Below are positions 13,672 to 22,590 of a stretch of DNA of 36,422 bases, piece after piece. The DNA is from Bacillota bacterium (GTDB lineage Bacteria; Bacillota; Limnochordia; DTU087). The DNA lies in the NCBI GenBank assembly GCA_012798695.1, contig JAAZMR010000042.1, positions 1 to 36,422 on the forward strand, written 5' to 3'. The notes beneath the pieces were generated by a model. The model saw only the letters and a program-made list of their open reading frames with translations, did no database searches and was not told the DNA's origin. The translations under genes were made by a program, and so were the position numbers. The stretch's first letter is position 1. Each line of letters starts with the position of its first letter.

Positions 13672-15444
13672 ATGAGAAGCAGGACATTCGGCCTAGGAGG
13701 TGAAGCCTATAGTATACTTTTGCTCACAATTTCTAGAAGAAATGAGGTGATTCCTACGGCAGACTCGCCTAATGGCAGCAGAAAAAGGGAGCGGGTGCTT
13801 CGGCATATCCGGTGGAGATCGACGATTCATCTCCTCGGCAGCCAATGGGCTGCTTTCCCCCGGTTTATCTGGACCTTTATACTGCTATTGCTGGCTTTGT
13901 TTACTTTTAAAGTAGCACGACTAGACGTGGGAACTGGCCTTATTCGCTATCTTTGGCTGGCAGCCTTGATTGGTTTTGGCTGCTGGATGGTAGACCGTTT
14001 TCAGGAATACCCAGCATTAGGCTGGGCAGGGTATTATACCAGTTGGTTGGCACTGGCGGGTATTGTCCTCAGCGCGCCCAACATGATTTTTATGGGATAT
14101 GCTTTGCTAATCGTGGGCATTGTCTTGGCAGCTTTGGATATGCCTTCACGGTTTGGCTTTGCGGCCATGGCCATTTGGGGTATGATTGTTGGCATTGCTG
14201 TAGAACACTTCTACCTTAAGCCAGTCGTAGATGCTGGTCAAAGCTCAATCGGGATGCTGATCTATGCCCTGTTATCGGTGCTTTTGCTTTACTGTTTGGG
14301 CTTTTTTGAGAGTCTCTTTAGGGGTGGCTTTGCCGACGAACTAACCGGTATTGGTAGTCGGCAGCTGCTTAAGTGGTTAAGTAATTCAATTTGGTTGACG
14401 GCAGAGAAAAAAGCACATCCCATTAGTCTATTACTGCTGGATCTGGATAACTTCAAATCGGTCAATGAGCGTGCCGGTCATTCCTTTGGTGATGCAGTAT
14501 TGCAGCGGTTTGCCACAGTTGTGGAGAATGAGATCCGCCCAGAGGACATATTGTGCCGCTATGGTGGTGACGAGTTTGTCGTCATTTTGCAGAATACCAG
14601 CAATTCGGAGGCTGTGGCCGCAGCCCATCGGCTGCGTAAACGGGTAGCAGAGGCATTTCGGAGAGAGCTGCCTGACTACCCGTTGACTGTTTCCATCGGC
14701 GTAGCCAGCTATCCAGAACATGCCCACAGCCTAGAAGGGTTAGTAAACCAAGCTGATAAGGCTCTAATGTCCGGAGCTAAGTTGCTGGGGAAAAACAAAG
14801 TAGCTACTGCTGCCAGCCTATATCATCCAGATCAGTGGGAAGTACTCCGGGAACAGGTGCATCCTGATCTATTGCCTCTGCTGGAGCTGGTCTGCTTGAT
14901 CACCGGAGAGACGGCAGATCATATGGTTCGTCTTGCAGAATTGGGTTTCAGTATAGGGCAGGCTTTGAGTTTCTCTGAGGAGCTTTGCGCTGCTATTACT
15001 CAGGCCGCGGCTTTGCATGATGTGGGCAAACTCGCCATTTCCATGGCTATTCTGGAAAAGCCCGGACCCTTGACTGCGAAAGAACGGCAGATCATGATGA
15101 CACACTCAGAGCTAGGTGCCATCATGCTGGCCAACCTTGATGCAGGAGCGTCTGTGGTCGATGCTGTACGCCATCATCACGAATGGTGGAATGGTGCCGG
15201 TTATCCCGATGGCTTGCAGGGAGAACAGATCCCTATTGCGGCCACTATCTTGGCGGTGGCTGACGCATATGATGCTATGACCAATCCCCGGCCATACCAG
15301 GCGGTTCGCACCCCAGCTGCAGCTTTACAGGAGATTGTGAAATATTCTGGGGTCCAGTTTAGCCCTCGTGTAGTTGATGTGCTGTGCAAGCTCCTAGAAG
15401 GGGATGCCTTATTGGAGGTTGCTGCCGATAGCTTTAATTCATGA
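13672..15444 (+). CDS. Membrane-bound GGDEF plus HD-GYP c-di-GMP enzyme
   Basis: The protein of up to 590 residues could both make and degrade cyclic di-GMP. About six membrane segments span residues 60-225. The GGDEF domain follows with an intact active site (CRYGGDEF, residues 298-302) and an intact inhibitory I-site RxxD (RPED, 289-292) five residues before it. The HD-GYP domain has HDVGK (His449, Asp450) and HHEWWNGAGYP (502-512), so phosphodiesterase residues are also present. Such dual enzymes usually switch activity by signal. The I-site predicts product inhibition of the cyclase. It is the only obvious c-di-GMP enzyme here, and two c-di-GMP riboswitches lie at 28.7-29.0 kb. Start is uncertain: ATG 13672 has no ribosome binding site, while AGGAGGTGA at 13695-13703 lies 16 bases before TTG 13720. 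Confidence 0.93.
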   Translation: MRSRTFGLGGEAYSILLLTISRRNEVIPTADSPNGSRKRERVLRHIRWRSTIHLLGSQWAAFPRFIWTFILLLLALFTFKVARLDVGTGLIRYLWLAALIGFGCWMVDRFQEYPALGWAGYYTSWLALAGIVLSAPNMIFMGYALLIVGIVLAALDMPSRFGFAAMAIWGMIVGIAVEHFYLKPVVDAGQSSIGMLIYALLSVLLLYCLGFFESLFRGGFADELTGIGSRQLLKWLSNSIWLTAEKKAHPISLLLLDLDNFKSVNERAGHSFGDAVLQRFATVVENEIRPEDILCRYGGDEFVVILQNTSNSEAVAAAHRLRKRVAEAFRRELPDYPLTVSIGVASYPEHAHSLEGLVNQADKALMSGAKLLGKNKVATAASLYHPDQWEVLREQVHPDLLPLLELVCLITGETADHMVRLAELGFSIGQALSFSEELCAAITQAAALHDVGKLAISMAILEKPGPLTAKERQIMMTHSELGAIMLANLDAGASVVDAVRHHHEWWNGAGYPDGLQGEQIPIAATILAVADAYDAMTNPRPYQAVRTPAAALQEIVKYSGVQFSPRVVDVLCKLLEGDALLEVAADSFNS

Positions 15445-15538
15445 TTTACCTGTCGCAGATCGCCTCAAGCATTCACCTCCATAGGTCTTGGTCCCTATGA
15501 GTGTACTTATCACCTTTAGGATTATCTCAATCTATAGT

Positions 15539-15865
15539 CTACTTTCCCTGTTTTTCGATCTCAATGCCGACATCGGCGGGCAATGCCAGGCCACAAAAGA
15601 CCTCAAACGCCTTGATCAATCCGATGGGCACAGGGCAGGCGGCGTGCAGCCTATGTGCTTCCGCTGCTTGAAATACCGGGTTTTGACTGATCCGGCCCAC
15701 GGCACCCATCAATAGGTCCATATCTTGGAGTTTTGGTTCCAGGCTTTGCACGAGTGGGCAGCTCGTAGTTAGCACTATCTGATAGCCTGCCTCCAGGGAT
15801 CCCCTCAACATGATCTGTGTCTGCATTCCACAAATGCCGGACTCAACCAGTACCTTAGTTTGCAT
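15539..15865 (-). CDS. DUF6951-like conserved protein with HAACPVP motif
   Basis: The 108-residue cytoplasmic protein is of unknown function. It opens with TKVLVESGICGMQTQI and carries HAACPVPIGLIKAFEV and GLALPADVGIEI near the C-terminus. I recognise these as a conserved family in anaerobic bacteria and archaea (labelled DUF6951 from memory). Four cysteines (GICG, TTSCP, HAACP, FCGLA) suggest a metal or Fe-S centre, which is inference. It runs toward the c-di-GMP gene and is divergent from the lyxose isomerase gene, with 165 bases between the two starts. GAGGGGAG lies 12 bases before its ATG, a rather long spacing. No function can be assigned. Confidence 0.8.
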   Translation of the reverse strand: MQTKVLVESGICGMQTQIMLRGSLEAGYQIVLTTSCPLVQSLEPKLQDMDLLMGAVGRISQNPVFQAAEAHRLHAACPVPIGLIKAFEVFCGLALPADVGIEIEKQGK

Positions 15866-15949
15866 AGACCTGCTTAACTCCCCTCATCTGGGCTCATCAG
15901 AGCTCTCCCGTATATATGAGTACATAATATCACTTAACCGCCATGCCTG

Positions 15950-15975
15950 CCAGATAAAGGGCAAGGCCCATCTGG
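15950..15975 (+). other. Bulged hairpin between divergent genes, upstream of the lyxose isomerase
   Basis: CCAGAT (15950-15955) pairs with ATCTGG (15970-15975). Inside it GGGC (15959-15962) pairs with GCCC (15966-15969), leaving an AAA bulge. It may be an operator for the isomerase or a leader RNA structure. No clear promoter is visible beside it. Confidence 0.4.
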
Positions 15976-16030
15976 TGGTGAAGTAAGACAGAAACCGATT
16001 GGATGAACCAATTAGGGGGAGGTAGAGGAG

Positions 16031-16711
16031 ATGAAAAGGTCTGAACTGAATTCCCTGATGCGAGAGGCGGTTAAGTTCCTGGATAAGATGAGTTTCAAGT
16101 TGCCGCCCTTTGCCTTTTGGAGTCCACAAGATTGGCAGGCCAAAGGTGAAGAGTACCGAGAGATCGTCGATAACATGTTGGGGTGGGATATCACCGATTT
16201 TGGCAGCGGGGATTTTCGCAAGATGGGATTGTTCTTATTTACTCTGCGGAATGGCAACATGTATAAGGATGAATATACCAAGACATATGCGGAGAAAGTG
16301 CTGATTGTGCAAGAGGAACAGGTAACCCCGTTTCACTTTCATTGGCACAAGATGGAGGATATTATTAACCGGGGTGGGGGCAACCTCATGATTCAGTTAT
16401 ACAATTCGACGGAGGATGAAAAACTAGCTGATACCGAAGTACAGGTCTCCATGGATGGCTGCAACTACTCGGCACCGGCGGGGACCATTGTCCGCTTGAT
16501 GCCCGGTCAGAGTATCACATTATTCCCAGGCATGTATCACAAGTTTTGGGGAGAAAAGGGTAAGGGTACCGTTTTGGTGGGAGAGGTATCTCAAGTGAAT
16601 GATGATCATACAGACAATCGCTTCCTGGAGCCCACTGGCCGGTTCCCGGAGATTGAGGAAGATGAATCTCCTCTATACCTATTAGTGACTGATTATCCCG
16701 GATTGAAATAA
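16031..16711 (+). CDS. D-lyxose ketol-isomerase (cupin family)
   Basis: The 226-residue cupin-fold sugar isomerase should interconvert D-lyxose and D-xylulose (also mannose/fructose in some members) with a divalent metal. The metal-binding set is visible: FHFHWHKMED (His102, His104, Glu109) and GMYHKFWGE (His170). Other family segments are FAFWSPQDW near residue 30, GWDITDFGSGDF and NGNMYKDEYTKTYAEK. Length fits the family. Start ATG has AGGGGGAGG with AGAGGAG upstream. It stands alone, divergent from the DUF6951-like gene. A pentose or hexose catabolic role is likely, possibly feeding the aldolase at 3651, but there is no operon link. Confidence 0.9.
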   Translation: MKRSELNSLMREAVKFLDKMSFKLPPFAFWSPQDWQAKGEEYREIVDNMLGWDITDFGSGDFRKMGLFLFTLRNGNMYKDEYTKTYAEKVLIVQEEQVTPFHFHWHKMEDIINRGGGNLMIQLYNSTEDEKLADTEVQVSMDGCNYSAPAGTIVRLMPGQSITLFPGMYHKFWGEKGKGTVLVGEVSQVNDDHTDNRFLEPTGRFPEIEEDESPLYLLVTDYPGLK

Positions 16712-16730
16712 CCAGTGGTATAACTGTCAA

Positions 16731-16768
16731 GCGGGGGAGGTAAGTGGCAGCATTAGAGCTTCTCCCGC
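16731..16768 (+). terminator. 9-bp hairpin after the lyxose isomerase, no U-tract
   Basis: GCGGGGGAG (16731-16739) pairs with TTCTCCCGC (16760-16768), including G-U pairs, 19 bases after the stop. No T-run follows, so termination is only possible. Confidence 0.4.
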
Positions 16769-16813
16769 CCATGATTCCCTTCAACGTTCTCGGTATTCGA
16801 TTGCCGAAGATTG

Positions 16814-17179
16814 CTACCTAGTATCTAGATCTTCTGCTTGTCGCCTAACGGCCAATAGGAACAATATTCCTATCAATACAGGTACAACTGTAAGCATGAT
16901 GAAAGTCCCGATCTTGTCATATGTTCTAAACACGAAGGCGAACAATGCTGCTAGCAGAAAAAATGACAAACCACTCAAAAACGGATTGCGCCAAGTTAGG
17001 GCTAGAATAGCTGCTATCACTAAGGATGGTAGTGAATGTATAATGAAGCCAATAAGTTTCCGTGAGGTACTACCCTCCATAGCGAAAACATCCAGGCAAA
17101 ACAACAGCAAAAACAAACCTAAGGCTATGGCTATGAGCCTAGCTATCCGGATTAGTTTCTCCGCTTCTTCGTTCGGCAC
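16814..17179 (-). CDS. Small four-helix membrane protein (DUF7670-like)
   Basis: The 121-residue integral membrane protein has four hydrophobic segments (about residues 12-32, 42-62, 66-84, 92-110) and charged ends. The opening LIRIARLIAIALGLFLLLFC with LDVF and the middle FIIHSLPSLVIAAILALTWRNP are shared by a group of small membrane proteins of unknown role. The start is a GTG preceded by GAAGGGGTGA at correct spacing. It follows the rRNA methyltransferase on the minus strand with 37 bases between, and could be cotranscribed. No function is visible. Confidence 0.8.
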   Translation of the reverse strand: MPNEEAEKLIRIARLIAIALGLFLLLFCLDVFAMEGSTSRKLIGFIIHSLPSLVIAAILALTWRNPFLSGLSFFLLAALFAFVFRTYDKIGTFIMLTVVPVLIGILFLLAVRRQAEDLDTR

Positions 17180-17216
17180 TGTTACTCACCCCTTCTTTGT
17201 GACATTACTCCACCAA

Positions 17217-18572
17217 TCAATCATACTGCTCCAATCTTACTACTGTCTCTACGTGGGGCGTATGGGGGAACAGGTCTACACATTTGACCGTAGTGGCAGT
17301 ATAGCCACTGGCGGCAAGCACTTGCAGGTCTTTAGCTAGAGAGATGGGTTGACAAGAAACATAGATCAGGTGGGGGGCTCCGATGGCGATCACCTTCTCT
17401 AGGGCCTTGGGATGGATACCACCTCGGGGCGGGTCCAGAATGATTAAATCAGGCTTTTCCTGAAGAGTCTCGATCTCTACCAGTACATCACCGGCAATAA
17501 ATTTGCAGTTATCTAACCCATTGATTCTCGCATTTTTTCGAGCTGCTTCTATGGCTTCAGGCACAATCTCAATACCGATGACTTTTCGAGCTAAGGGACT
17601 AATGATCTGAGCGATGGTACCGGTACCGCAATATAGGTCATAAACGATACCAGGGTTGGGGCCGGCGAAATCCCGAACCAGGCTAAATAGCTTCTCTGCT
17701 CCGTAGGAATTGGTCTGAAAGAAGGAAAAGGCCGAGACCTCGAAGCTCAATCCCAAGATTTTCTCAGTAATGTGATCATCACCACAGACCGCTCGCATAG
17801 TGTCTGCTTGAACGGTATCTGCCTTGCCGTCATTGATCGTGTGTAAGAACCCCTGCAAGTGGCCCGCCAGATCCAAGTGCCACAGCTGTTCACCGAGCTC
17901 TGCCAGAGCCAACTGCTTTTGTGAGGTAGTAACTAGGTTGACCAGAATCTCACCCGTGGTACCCGCCTTACGAATCACTAGGTTCCTCAAAACCCCCTGG
18001 TGGCTCTTCTTATGATAGAAAGGTATGTTCTCTCCCCGGAAATGGGCGAGGACCAAGTCCAATATAGCTAGGAAGTCTCTATCTACCAACTGACAGCCCA
18101 CGACTGGGGAGATCTCATATCGCATTCTCCTGCGATGCAGCCCTAAGGACAACTGGCTGTTGCTACTGTCCCCGAAGGTGTATTCCATCTTATTGCGGTA
18201 CGCATATTCGTTGGGGCTCGGTTCTATGCCCAGGAAGTCGAAATTGGTTATTCCTGCATCGCTCAATAGCTTGAGAACTTGGTTAGATTTAATCTCAAGC
18301 TGCCTTGCATAGGGTACGTTCAGGTAGGTACAGCCACCACAGAGGCCAAATTGCAGGCAGTTAGGTGTCTGTTCGAAGGGGGATTTCTCTAGTATCTCCA
18401 GGATCTTGGCCTCGATCTTGTCTCGGCGCTTCTTGACGATCTTAATCTTTACTTTTTGTCCCTCAAGGGCTCCGTGAACCAGGATTTCCTTTCCATCAAC
18501 GTATACCAGGCCCTTGTTGGGAAAAACAGTCTCAGCCACCGGTGCTTCAATAATAGAGCCCTTCTTTAACAT
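17217..18572 (-). CDS. rlmD: 23S rRNA (uracil-5-)-methyltransferase, RlmD/RlmCD/TrmA family
   Basis: The 451-residue SAM-dependent enzyme methylates C5 of a 23S rRNA uridine. An N-terminal TRAM RNA-binding domain (about 5-60) is followed by a 4Fe-4S cysteine cluster: Cys72, Cys78 and Cys81 in NCLQFGLCGGCTYL, and Cys160. The Rossmann methyltransferase domain carries VYDLYCGTGTIAQII (SAM binding), LDPPRGG and the catalytic YVSCQP (Cys407), with HVETVVRLE at the C-terminus as expected. The start ATG 18572 follows AAAGGAG. The family cannot be split by eye into U747, U1939 or dual specificity; the Bacillota enzymes are often dual (RlmCD). Confidence 0.93.
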   Translation of the reverse strand: MLKKGSIIEAPVAETVFPNKGLVYVDGKEILVHGALEGQKVKIKIVKKRRDKIEAKILEILEKSPFEQTPNCLQFGLCGGCTYLNVPYARQLEIKSNQVLKLLSDAGITNFDFLGIEPSPNEYAYRNKMEYTFGDSSNSQLSLGLHRRRMRYEISPVVGCQLVDRDFLAILDLVLAHFRGENIPFYHKKSHQGVLRNLVIRKAGTTGEILVNLVTTSQKQLALAELGEQLWHLDLAGHLQGFLHTINDGKADTVQADTMRAVCGDDHITEKILGLSFEVSAFSFFQTNSYGAEKLFSLVRDFAGPNPGIVYDLYCGTGTIAQIISPLARKVIGIEIVPEAIEAARKNARINGLDNCKFIAGDVLVEIETLQEKPDLIILDPPRGGIHPKALEKVIAIGAPHLIYVSCQPISLAKDLQVLAASGYTATTVKCVDLFPHTPHVETVVRLEQYD

Positions 18573-18870
18573 AGCTCGCGCTCCTTTGCCCCTCCGCTCT
18601 ATTATTGGTATGTCGTAGACAAATAATAAGTATGAACAGCCGGAGGATTTCTTTCATTCTATTTGTATTTCGAGCCCCACTCGAGTAGATCCTGGTCCCA
18701 GGGGATTTTCTGGCCTTAACGCCACTTGCAGGATAATGTGATAGAATATGACTACGACATGATTGCAGTATAGAGCCACCCCATGGCTGCATGCCAGGAT
18801 GGGTGTAGAGGAATCATAGGCATAAACTCGAATACAATCTTAGTTTGCAATGGGAAGGGAGTCATCTATA
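18573..18870. other. Divergent spacer between rlmD and glnS
   Basis: These 298 bases separate the divergent methyltransferase and tRNA synthetase genes. I found no convincing gene, no T-box motif and no well-spaced promoter, although both genes must be transcribed outward from here. Confidence 0.5.
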
Positions 18871-20550
18871 GTGACCACACCTGTACAGCCGGCGAATTTC
18901 ATCGAAGGCATTATCATTGAGGATTTGGAGAGTGGTAAGCATAAGCGGATAGTGACCAGGTTTCCACCGGAGCCCAATGGCTATCTGCATATAGGTCATG
19001 CTAAGGCGATCTGGCTGAATTTCGAACTAGCCAAGAAATTTGATGGCACTTGCCATCTGCGCTTTGACGATACCGATCCCGAAAAGGAAGAAATCGAATA
19101 CGTAGAAGCGATCAAGCGGGATGTCAAATGGTTGGGTTTTGACTGGGGTGAGCATCTCTATCATGCAGCTGATTATTTTGAGCAGCTCTATGCATATGCT
19201 ATAGAGCTGATTGAAAACGGTAAGGCCTATGTAGATGATCTCTCGGCAGAAGAGATTCGAGAGTATCGCGGTACTTTGACCGAACCCGGCCGCAACAGTC
19301 CCTATCGCAATCGTTCCGTCGAAGAAAATCTAGACCTCTTTCGACGGATGCGGGCGGGAGAGTTCCCCGACGGTTCTCGGGTGTTGAGGGCTAAGATTGA
19401 CATGGCCTCCCCCAACATGAACATGCGGGATCCAGTTTTGTACCGCATCAAACGTGCCAGTCATTACCGAACTGGGGACAAATGGTGCATCTACCCCATG
19501 TATGACTATACTCACCCCATTTCTGATGCACTAGAAGGCATTACCCATTCTATCTGCACCTTGGAGTTTGAGGATCATCGGCCCCTGTATGACTGGGTCT
19601 TAGAAAACGTTAGCGTTCCTTGCCATCCTCGGCAGATTGAGTTTGCCCGGATGAACCTGTCCTATACTATCACCAGTAAACGCCGGCTTCTGCAATTGGT
19701 GGAGCGGGGCGATGTGACAGGATGGGATGATCCGAGGATGCCGACTATAGCGGGGGTACGTCGCCGGGGCTATACGCCGGAGGCTATTTGTGATTTATGT
19801 GAACGCACTGGGGTGGCGAAGAAAGATAACCTCGTGGATATGGCTATGCTAGAGCATTGCGTTAGAGAAGATCTCAATCAGCGGGCTCCTAGGGCTATGG
19901 GGGTGTTGCGACCCTTGCGGGTGGTGATAGAGAACTACCCTGAGGGCAAGGTGGAGGAATTGGAAGCTGTCAATAATCCTGAAGACCCCAGCATGGGCAC
20001 ACGTAAGGTGCCTCTTTCTCGGGTGATCTATATCGAACAGGAAGACTTCATGGAAGATCCACCGAAACGCTACCGCCGCTTGGCACCAGGCCGAGAGGTG
20101 CGCTTGCGCTATGGCTATGTCATCAAGTGTGAAGATGTGATCAAGGACGAAGATGGCAATGTAATCGAACTGCGCTGCACCTACGACCCTGAGACTCTAG
20201 GAGGCGGTACCCCTGACGGCCGCAAGGTGAGAGGCATTGTTCACTGGGTATCAGCTGCTCATGCTATCCAGGCCGAAGTACGCCTCTATGATCGGCTGTT
20301 TACTGTAGAGAACCCAGCGGAACAAGAGAACTTCTTGGATCATGTGAATCCCCAGTCCCTAGAAGTTCTCCAAGACTGCAGGTTAGAGCCTAGTTTAGCG
20401 GATGGGGCACCGGGCAGTTTCTATCAATTTGAAAGACAGGGCTATTTCTGCATAGATACAGTTGACTCAAAACTGGGTAATCTGGTTTTCAACCGCATCG
20501 TACCATTGCGGGATACTTGGGCTAAGATACAGCGGAAGCAGGGTAAATAG
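18871..20550 (+). CDS. glnS: Glutaminyl-tRNA synthetase
   Basis: The 559-residue class Ic synthetase charges tRNA-Gln directly with glutamine. The catalytic domain shows [17 protein letters not shown] (HIGH at 40-43), [13 protein letters not shown] and a KMSKS-like loop ITSKR (267-271). The two-barrel anticodon-binding C-terminus is complete ([49 protein letters not shown]). GlnRS rather than GluRS is supported by these C-terminal segments. The best start is GTG 18871 with GGAAGGGAG at 18853-18861; the ATG at 18850 precedes that site. Many Bacillota lack GlnRS and use the GatCAB amidotransferase, so its presence is notable. A terminator follows at 20624. Confidence 0.95.
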   Translation: MTTPVQPANFIEGIIIEDLESGKHKRIVTRFPPEPNGYLHIGHAKAIWLNFELAKKFDGTCHLRFDDTDPEKEEIEYVEAIKRDVKWLGFDWGEHLYHAADYFEQLYAYAIELIENGKAYVDDLSAEEIREYRGTLTEPGRNSPYRNRSVEENLDLFRRMRAGEFPDGSRVLRAKIDMASPNMNMRDPVLYRIKRASHYRTGDKWCIYPMYDYTHPISDALEGITHSICTLEFEDHRPLYDWVLENVSVPCHPRQIEFARMNLSYTITSKRRLLQLVERGDVTGWDDPRMPTIAGVRRRGYTPEAICDLCERTGVAKKDNLVDMAMLEHCVREDLNQRAPRAMGVLRPLRVVIENYPEGKVEELEAVNNPEDPSMGTRKVPLSRVIYIEQEDFMEDPPKRYRRLAPGREVRLRYGYVIKCEDVIKDEDGNVIELRCTYDPETLGGGTPDGRKVRGIVHWVSAAHAIQAEVRLYDRLFTVENPAEQENFLDHVNPQSLEVLQDCRLEPSLADGAPGSFYQFERQGYFCIDTVDSKLGNLVFNRIVPLRDTWAKIQRKQGK

Positions 20551-20623
20551 CAAGTCTGCAGCACTGCGGTATTCACTATCTCCTATCCAATGGCAGAGCT
20601 ACATTGAGAGTAAAAACGTCCTG

Positions 20624-20654
20624 GGCTGACTCCCTATCGGGGTCAGCCTGTTTT
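20624..20654 (+). terminator. Rho-independent terminator after glnS
   Basis: GGCTGACTCC (20624-20633) pairs with GGGGTCAGCC (20639-20648), followed by TGTTTT. The remaining bases to 20792 hold a run of nine T (20698-20706) but no promoter I can define. Confidence 0.85.
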
Positions 20655-20792
20655 GATGCATGAGTGAACGAGCAAATGATGTGCATATCGACTTTGATTT
20701 TTTTTTGAGAGCTAAGCATTATTATTGGACTCAAGAAGAGGGTAGAAGCAAATTATAGAGAACATTTAGACAAAGAGGATGGAGGTACACCT

Positions 20793-21335
20793 TTGACCAG
20801 CAGCAAACGGATGCTCCTCAGTCTCCTATCGATAGTTTTGGCCTTAGCAGCCCCGGCAAGGGCCCAAGTATTAGATACCGCTGCTCTGCAGGTGATTCTC
20901 AATATCCCCCAGAATCTTTGGGTGAGTGTCAGTGTATCGGAATTGGTATTTGACGAGGATGATTTCGACACAACCAAAGATGCTATTATGTTGCGAGAGG
21001 GTATTCTGGCCACAAAACGGGGTGCTGTACAGGTGGTAGTGGCCGGCAATGTGGGTCATGCTCTCTATGTCTCATCACTAGATGAAGCTTTTCAAGGCCC
21101 TTATGAGGCCAAATTGCCCAGTTCCCAGATGGAGTACAGAATGGCGACCTCAAGCGATGACGACAAGTGGTATCAATTGGGACCCAAAAGCTATACTGGT
21201 ACAGCTTTCTTCGAACAGGCTGCTCCAGGTAGAACCAAGTTCAACATGGATTTTCGGTTGCTGGTGACTTGGATGAACGCTCCGGGTACCTATGAAGGAA
21301 CAATTGTCTATACTGTCGTACCCCTAGGGAGCTAG
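20793..21335 (+). CDS. Exported beta-sandwich protein A, first gene of the secretin locus
   Basis: The 180-residue protein of unknown family has a signal peptide ending in ARA (about residue 24). The mature part is rich in beta-strand patterns: an opening LQVILNIPQNLWVSVSVSEL, a middle GAVQVVVAGNVGHALYVSSL and a closing PGTYEGTIVYTVVPLG. The plan of an LxVxLxIP opening followed by a GxYxGTxxxT ending recurs in the exported proteins at 25416, 26529 and 29037. They probably share an immunoglobulin-like or pilin-like fold (inference). No cysteines are present. TTG 20793 follows GGAGGT with six-base spacing. It is 54 bases ahead of the secretin gene and likely in one operon. It may be a structural subunit or a secreted cargo. 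Confidence 0.8.
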   Translation: MTSSKRMLLSLLSIVLALAAPARAQVLDTAALQVILNIPQNLWVSVSVSELVFDEDDFDTTKDAIMLREGILATKRGAVQVVVAGNVGHALYVSSLDEAFQGPYEAKLPSSQMEYRMATSSDDDKWYQLGPKSYTGTAFFEQAAPGRTKFNMDFRLLVTWMNAPGTYEGTIVYTVVPLGS

Positions 21336-21389
21336 ACTAGGGTAAGCTAAGCACTTAATCATGGGCAACTATTGTGGGGGGGTAATAAC

Positions 21390-22574
21390 GTGCTGAAATA
21401 TGGTCGGTATGTGTTAGCATGCATAGGGGTAATAGTGCTTTTGCTAGGTGGGGTCACCTTTGCCCAGACAAAGGACGAGCCTCTGGTGAATATCATGCTC
21501 TTTGAAACAGATCTGAGGGAAGCCCTCAGTGAAATATCTCTACAAACAGGAGTAAGTATCATCGCAGATCAGACTGTAAGCGGCCTGGTTACCGCAGATC
21601 TTCAGGATGTGCCTTTAGAGAAAGCTCTAAGAATGATCCTCTTTACTGGCGGATTCTCATACCGTCAAGTGGAGGATTTCTACTTTGTTGGCCTACCAGA
21701 TCCCCGTAGTAATACTTTTGGTGCCTTAGTGGAAACTGAAGTGGTACAGCTGTGCAATGCCAAAGCTCAGGATATCCTCGATCAGCTCCCGGCCTTTCTG
21801 ACCACATACGTAAAGGGAGCGGCCAGTGGAAATCTGCTCACGATTTCTGCACCGCCTCTAGAACTGCAGAGGATCAAACACCTGATTGAGCAGCTAGATA
21901 CTCCTCGGAAGACTGTGGAGATTAAAGTGCTGGTCACCGAGGTTTCATCTCAAGCCCTCCAAGAACTGGGGAATAGCATGTTGGATTTCACTGTTAAGAA
22001 GGGACCGAGTATCAACAAAGACTGGTCTGCAAATATCGGTTTTGATAAGGACTTACTCACTTTGGGTACAAACATATGGGGCGAGCTTGTGACCAGCCTA
22101 AAACTACTGGAAGAAAAGCAAGAAGCTAAGATCCATGCCGACCCCCGGGTGATAGTGGCCGACGGCCAAACAGCGGACCTCTTTATTGGTGATCGCCAGA
22201 TTCTGCCCATCAAAGCAGATGAAGGCGAGACTTCCCGCATTGAGCGGATTGAAGTCGGTGTGACATTGAAAGTCACCCCCACCATCATGTCAGAAGATGA
22301 GGTGATTCTCGCCCTTGCTCCCGAGGTCAGCCATTTTGTCAGTGAAGCCAGACCTGATCTAATCATCAAGCGCAATGCCCTATCTACGACCGTTCGGTTG
22401 GCCAATGGGCAAACGGCAGTGCTGGCAGGTATGACTATGCAAGACTACTATGATCTTTCTAAGAAAGTACCCGTGCTTGGGGACATTCCTCTCATCCGGT
22501 GGCTCTTCAGAAGCGATGTGAAGCGGGAGAGCGATCGAGAGGTGCTGGTCTTCGTAACTCCTGTGATTCAGTAG
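21390..22574 (+). CDS. Compact secretin (GspD/PilQ superfamily outer-membrane channel)
   Basis: The 394-residue exported protein has a signal peptide ending in TFA (about residue 25). Next comes an N0/STN-like domain (FETDLREALSEISLQTGVSII, VSGLVTADLQDVPLEKALRMIL) and an N1/KH-like domain ending LIEQLDTPRKTVEIKVLVTEVS. The C-terminal secretin domain carries the hallmark VPVLGDIPLIRWLFRS near the C-terminus. It is much shorter than GspD or PilQ (about 600-750), having fewer N domains and no S-domain. Secretins form gated outer-membrane rings, so this is among the best evidence for a diderm envelope. GTG 21390 follows GGGGGGGT with good spacing; the in-frame ATG at 21372 precedes that site. No type II or IV pilus partners are adjacent. 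Confidence 0.93.
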   Translation: MLKYGRYVLACIGVIVLLLGGVTFAQTKDEPLVNIMLFETDLREALSEISLQTGVSIIADQTVSGLVTADLQDVPLEKALRMILFTGGFSYRQVEDFYFVGLPDPRSNTFGALVETEVVQLCNAKAQDILDQLPAFLTTYVKGAASGNLLTISAPPLELQRIKHLIEQLDTPRKTVEIKVLVTEVSSQALQELGNSMLDFTVKKGPSINKDWSANIGFDKDLLTLGTNIWGELVTSLKLLEEKQEAKIHADPRVIVADGQTADLFIGDRQILPIKADEGETSRIERIEVGVTLKVTPTIMSEDEVILALAPEVSHFVSEARPDLIIKRNALSTTVRLANGQTAVLAGMTMQDYYDLSKKVPVLGDIPLIRWLFRSDVKRESDREVLVFVTPVIQ

Positions 22575-22590
22575 GGGAGGTATGAGACCT

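Noticed and set aside
16744-16821. A 25-codon frame beginning GTG right after GGGGGAGG
   Set aside because: Only three bases separate the site and the GTG, the product is featureless, and the stretch forms one arm and loop of a hairpin; more likely an intergenic hairpin.
18726-18747. TTGCAG and TAGAAT before glnS
   Set aside because: Ten-base spacer, so not a workable promoter.
18547-18792. An 81-codon minus-strand frame in the rlmD-glnS spacer
   Set aside because: It overlaps the rlmD start, lacks a ribosome binding site and has no domain-like sequence.
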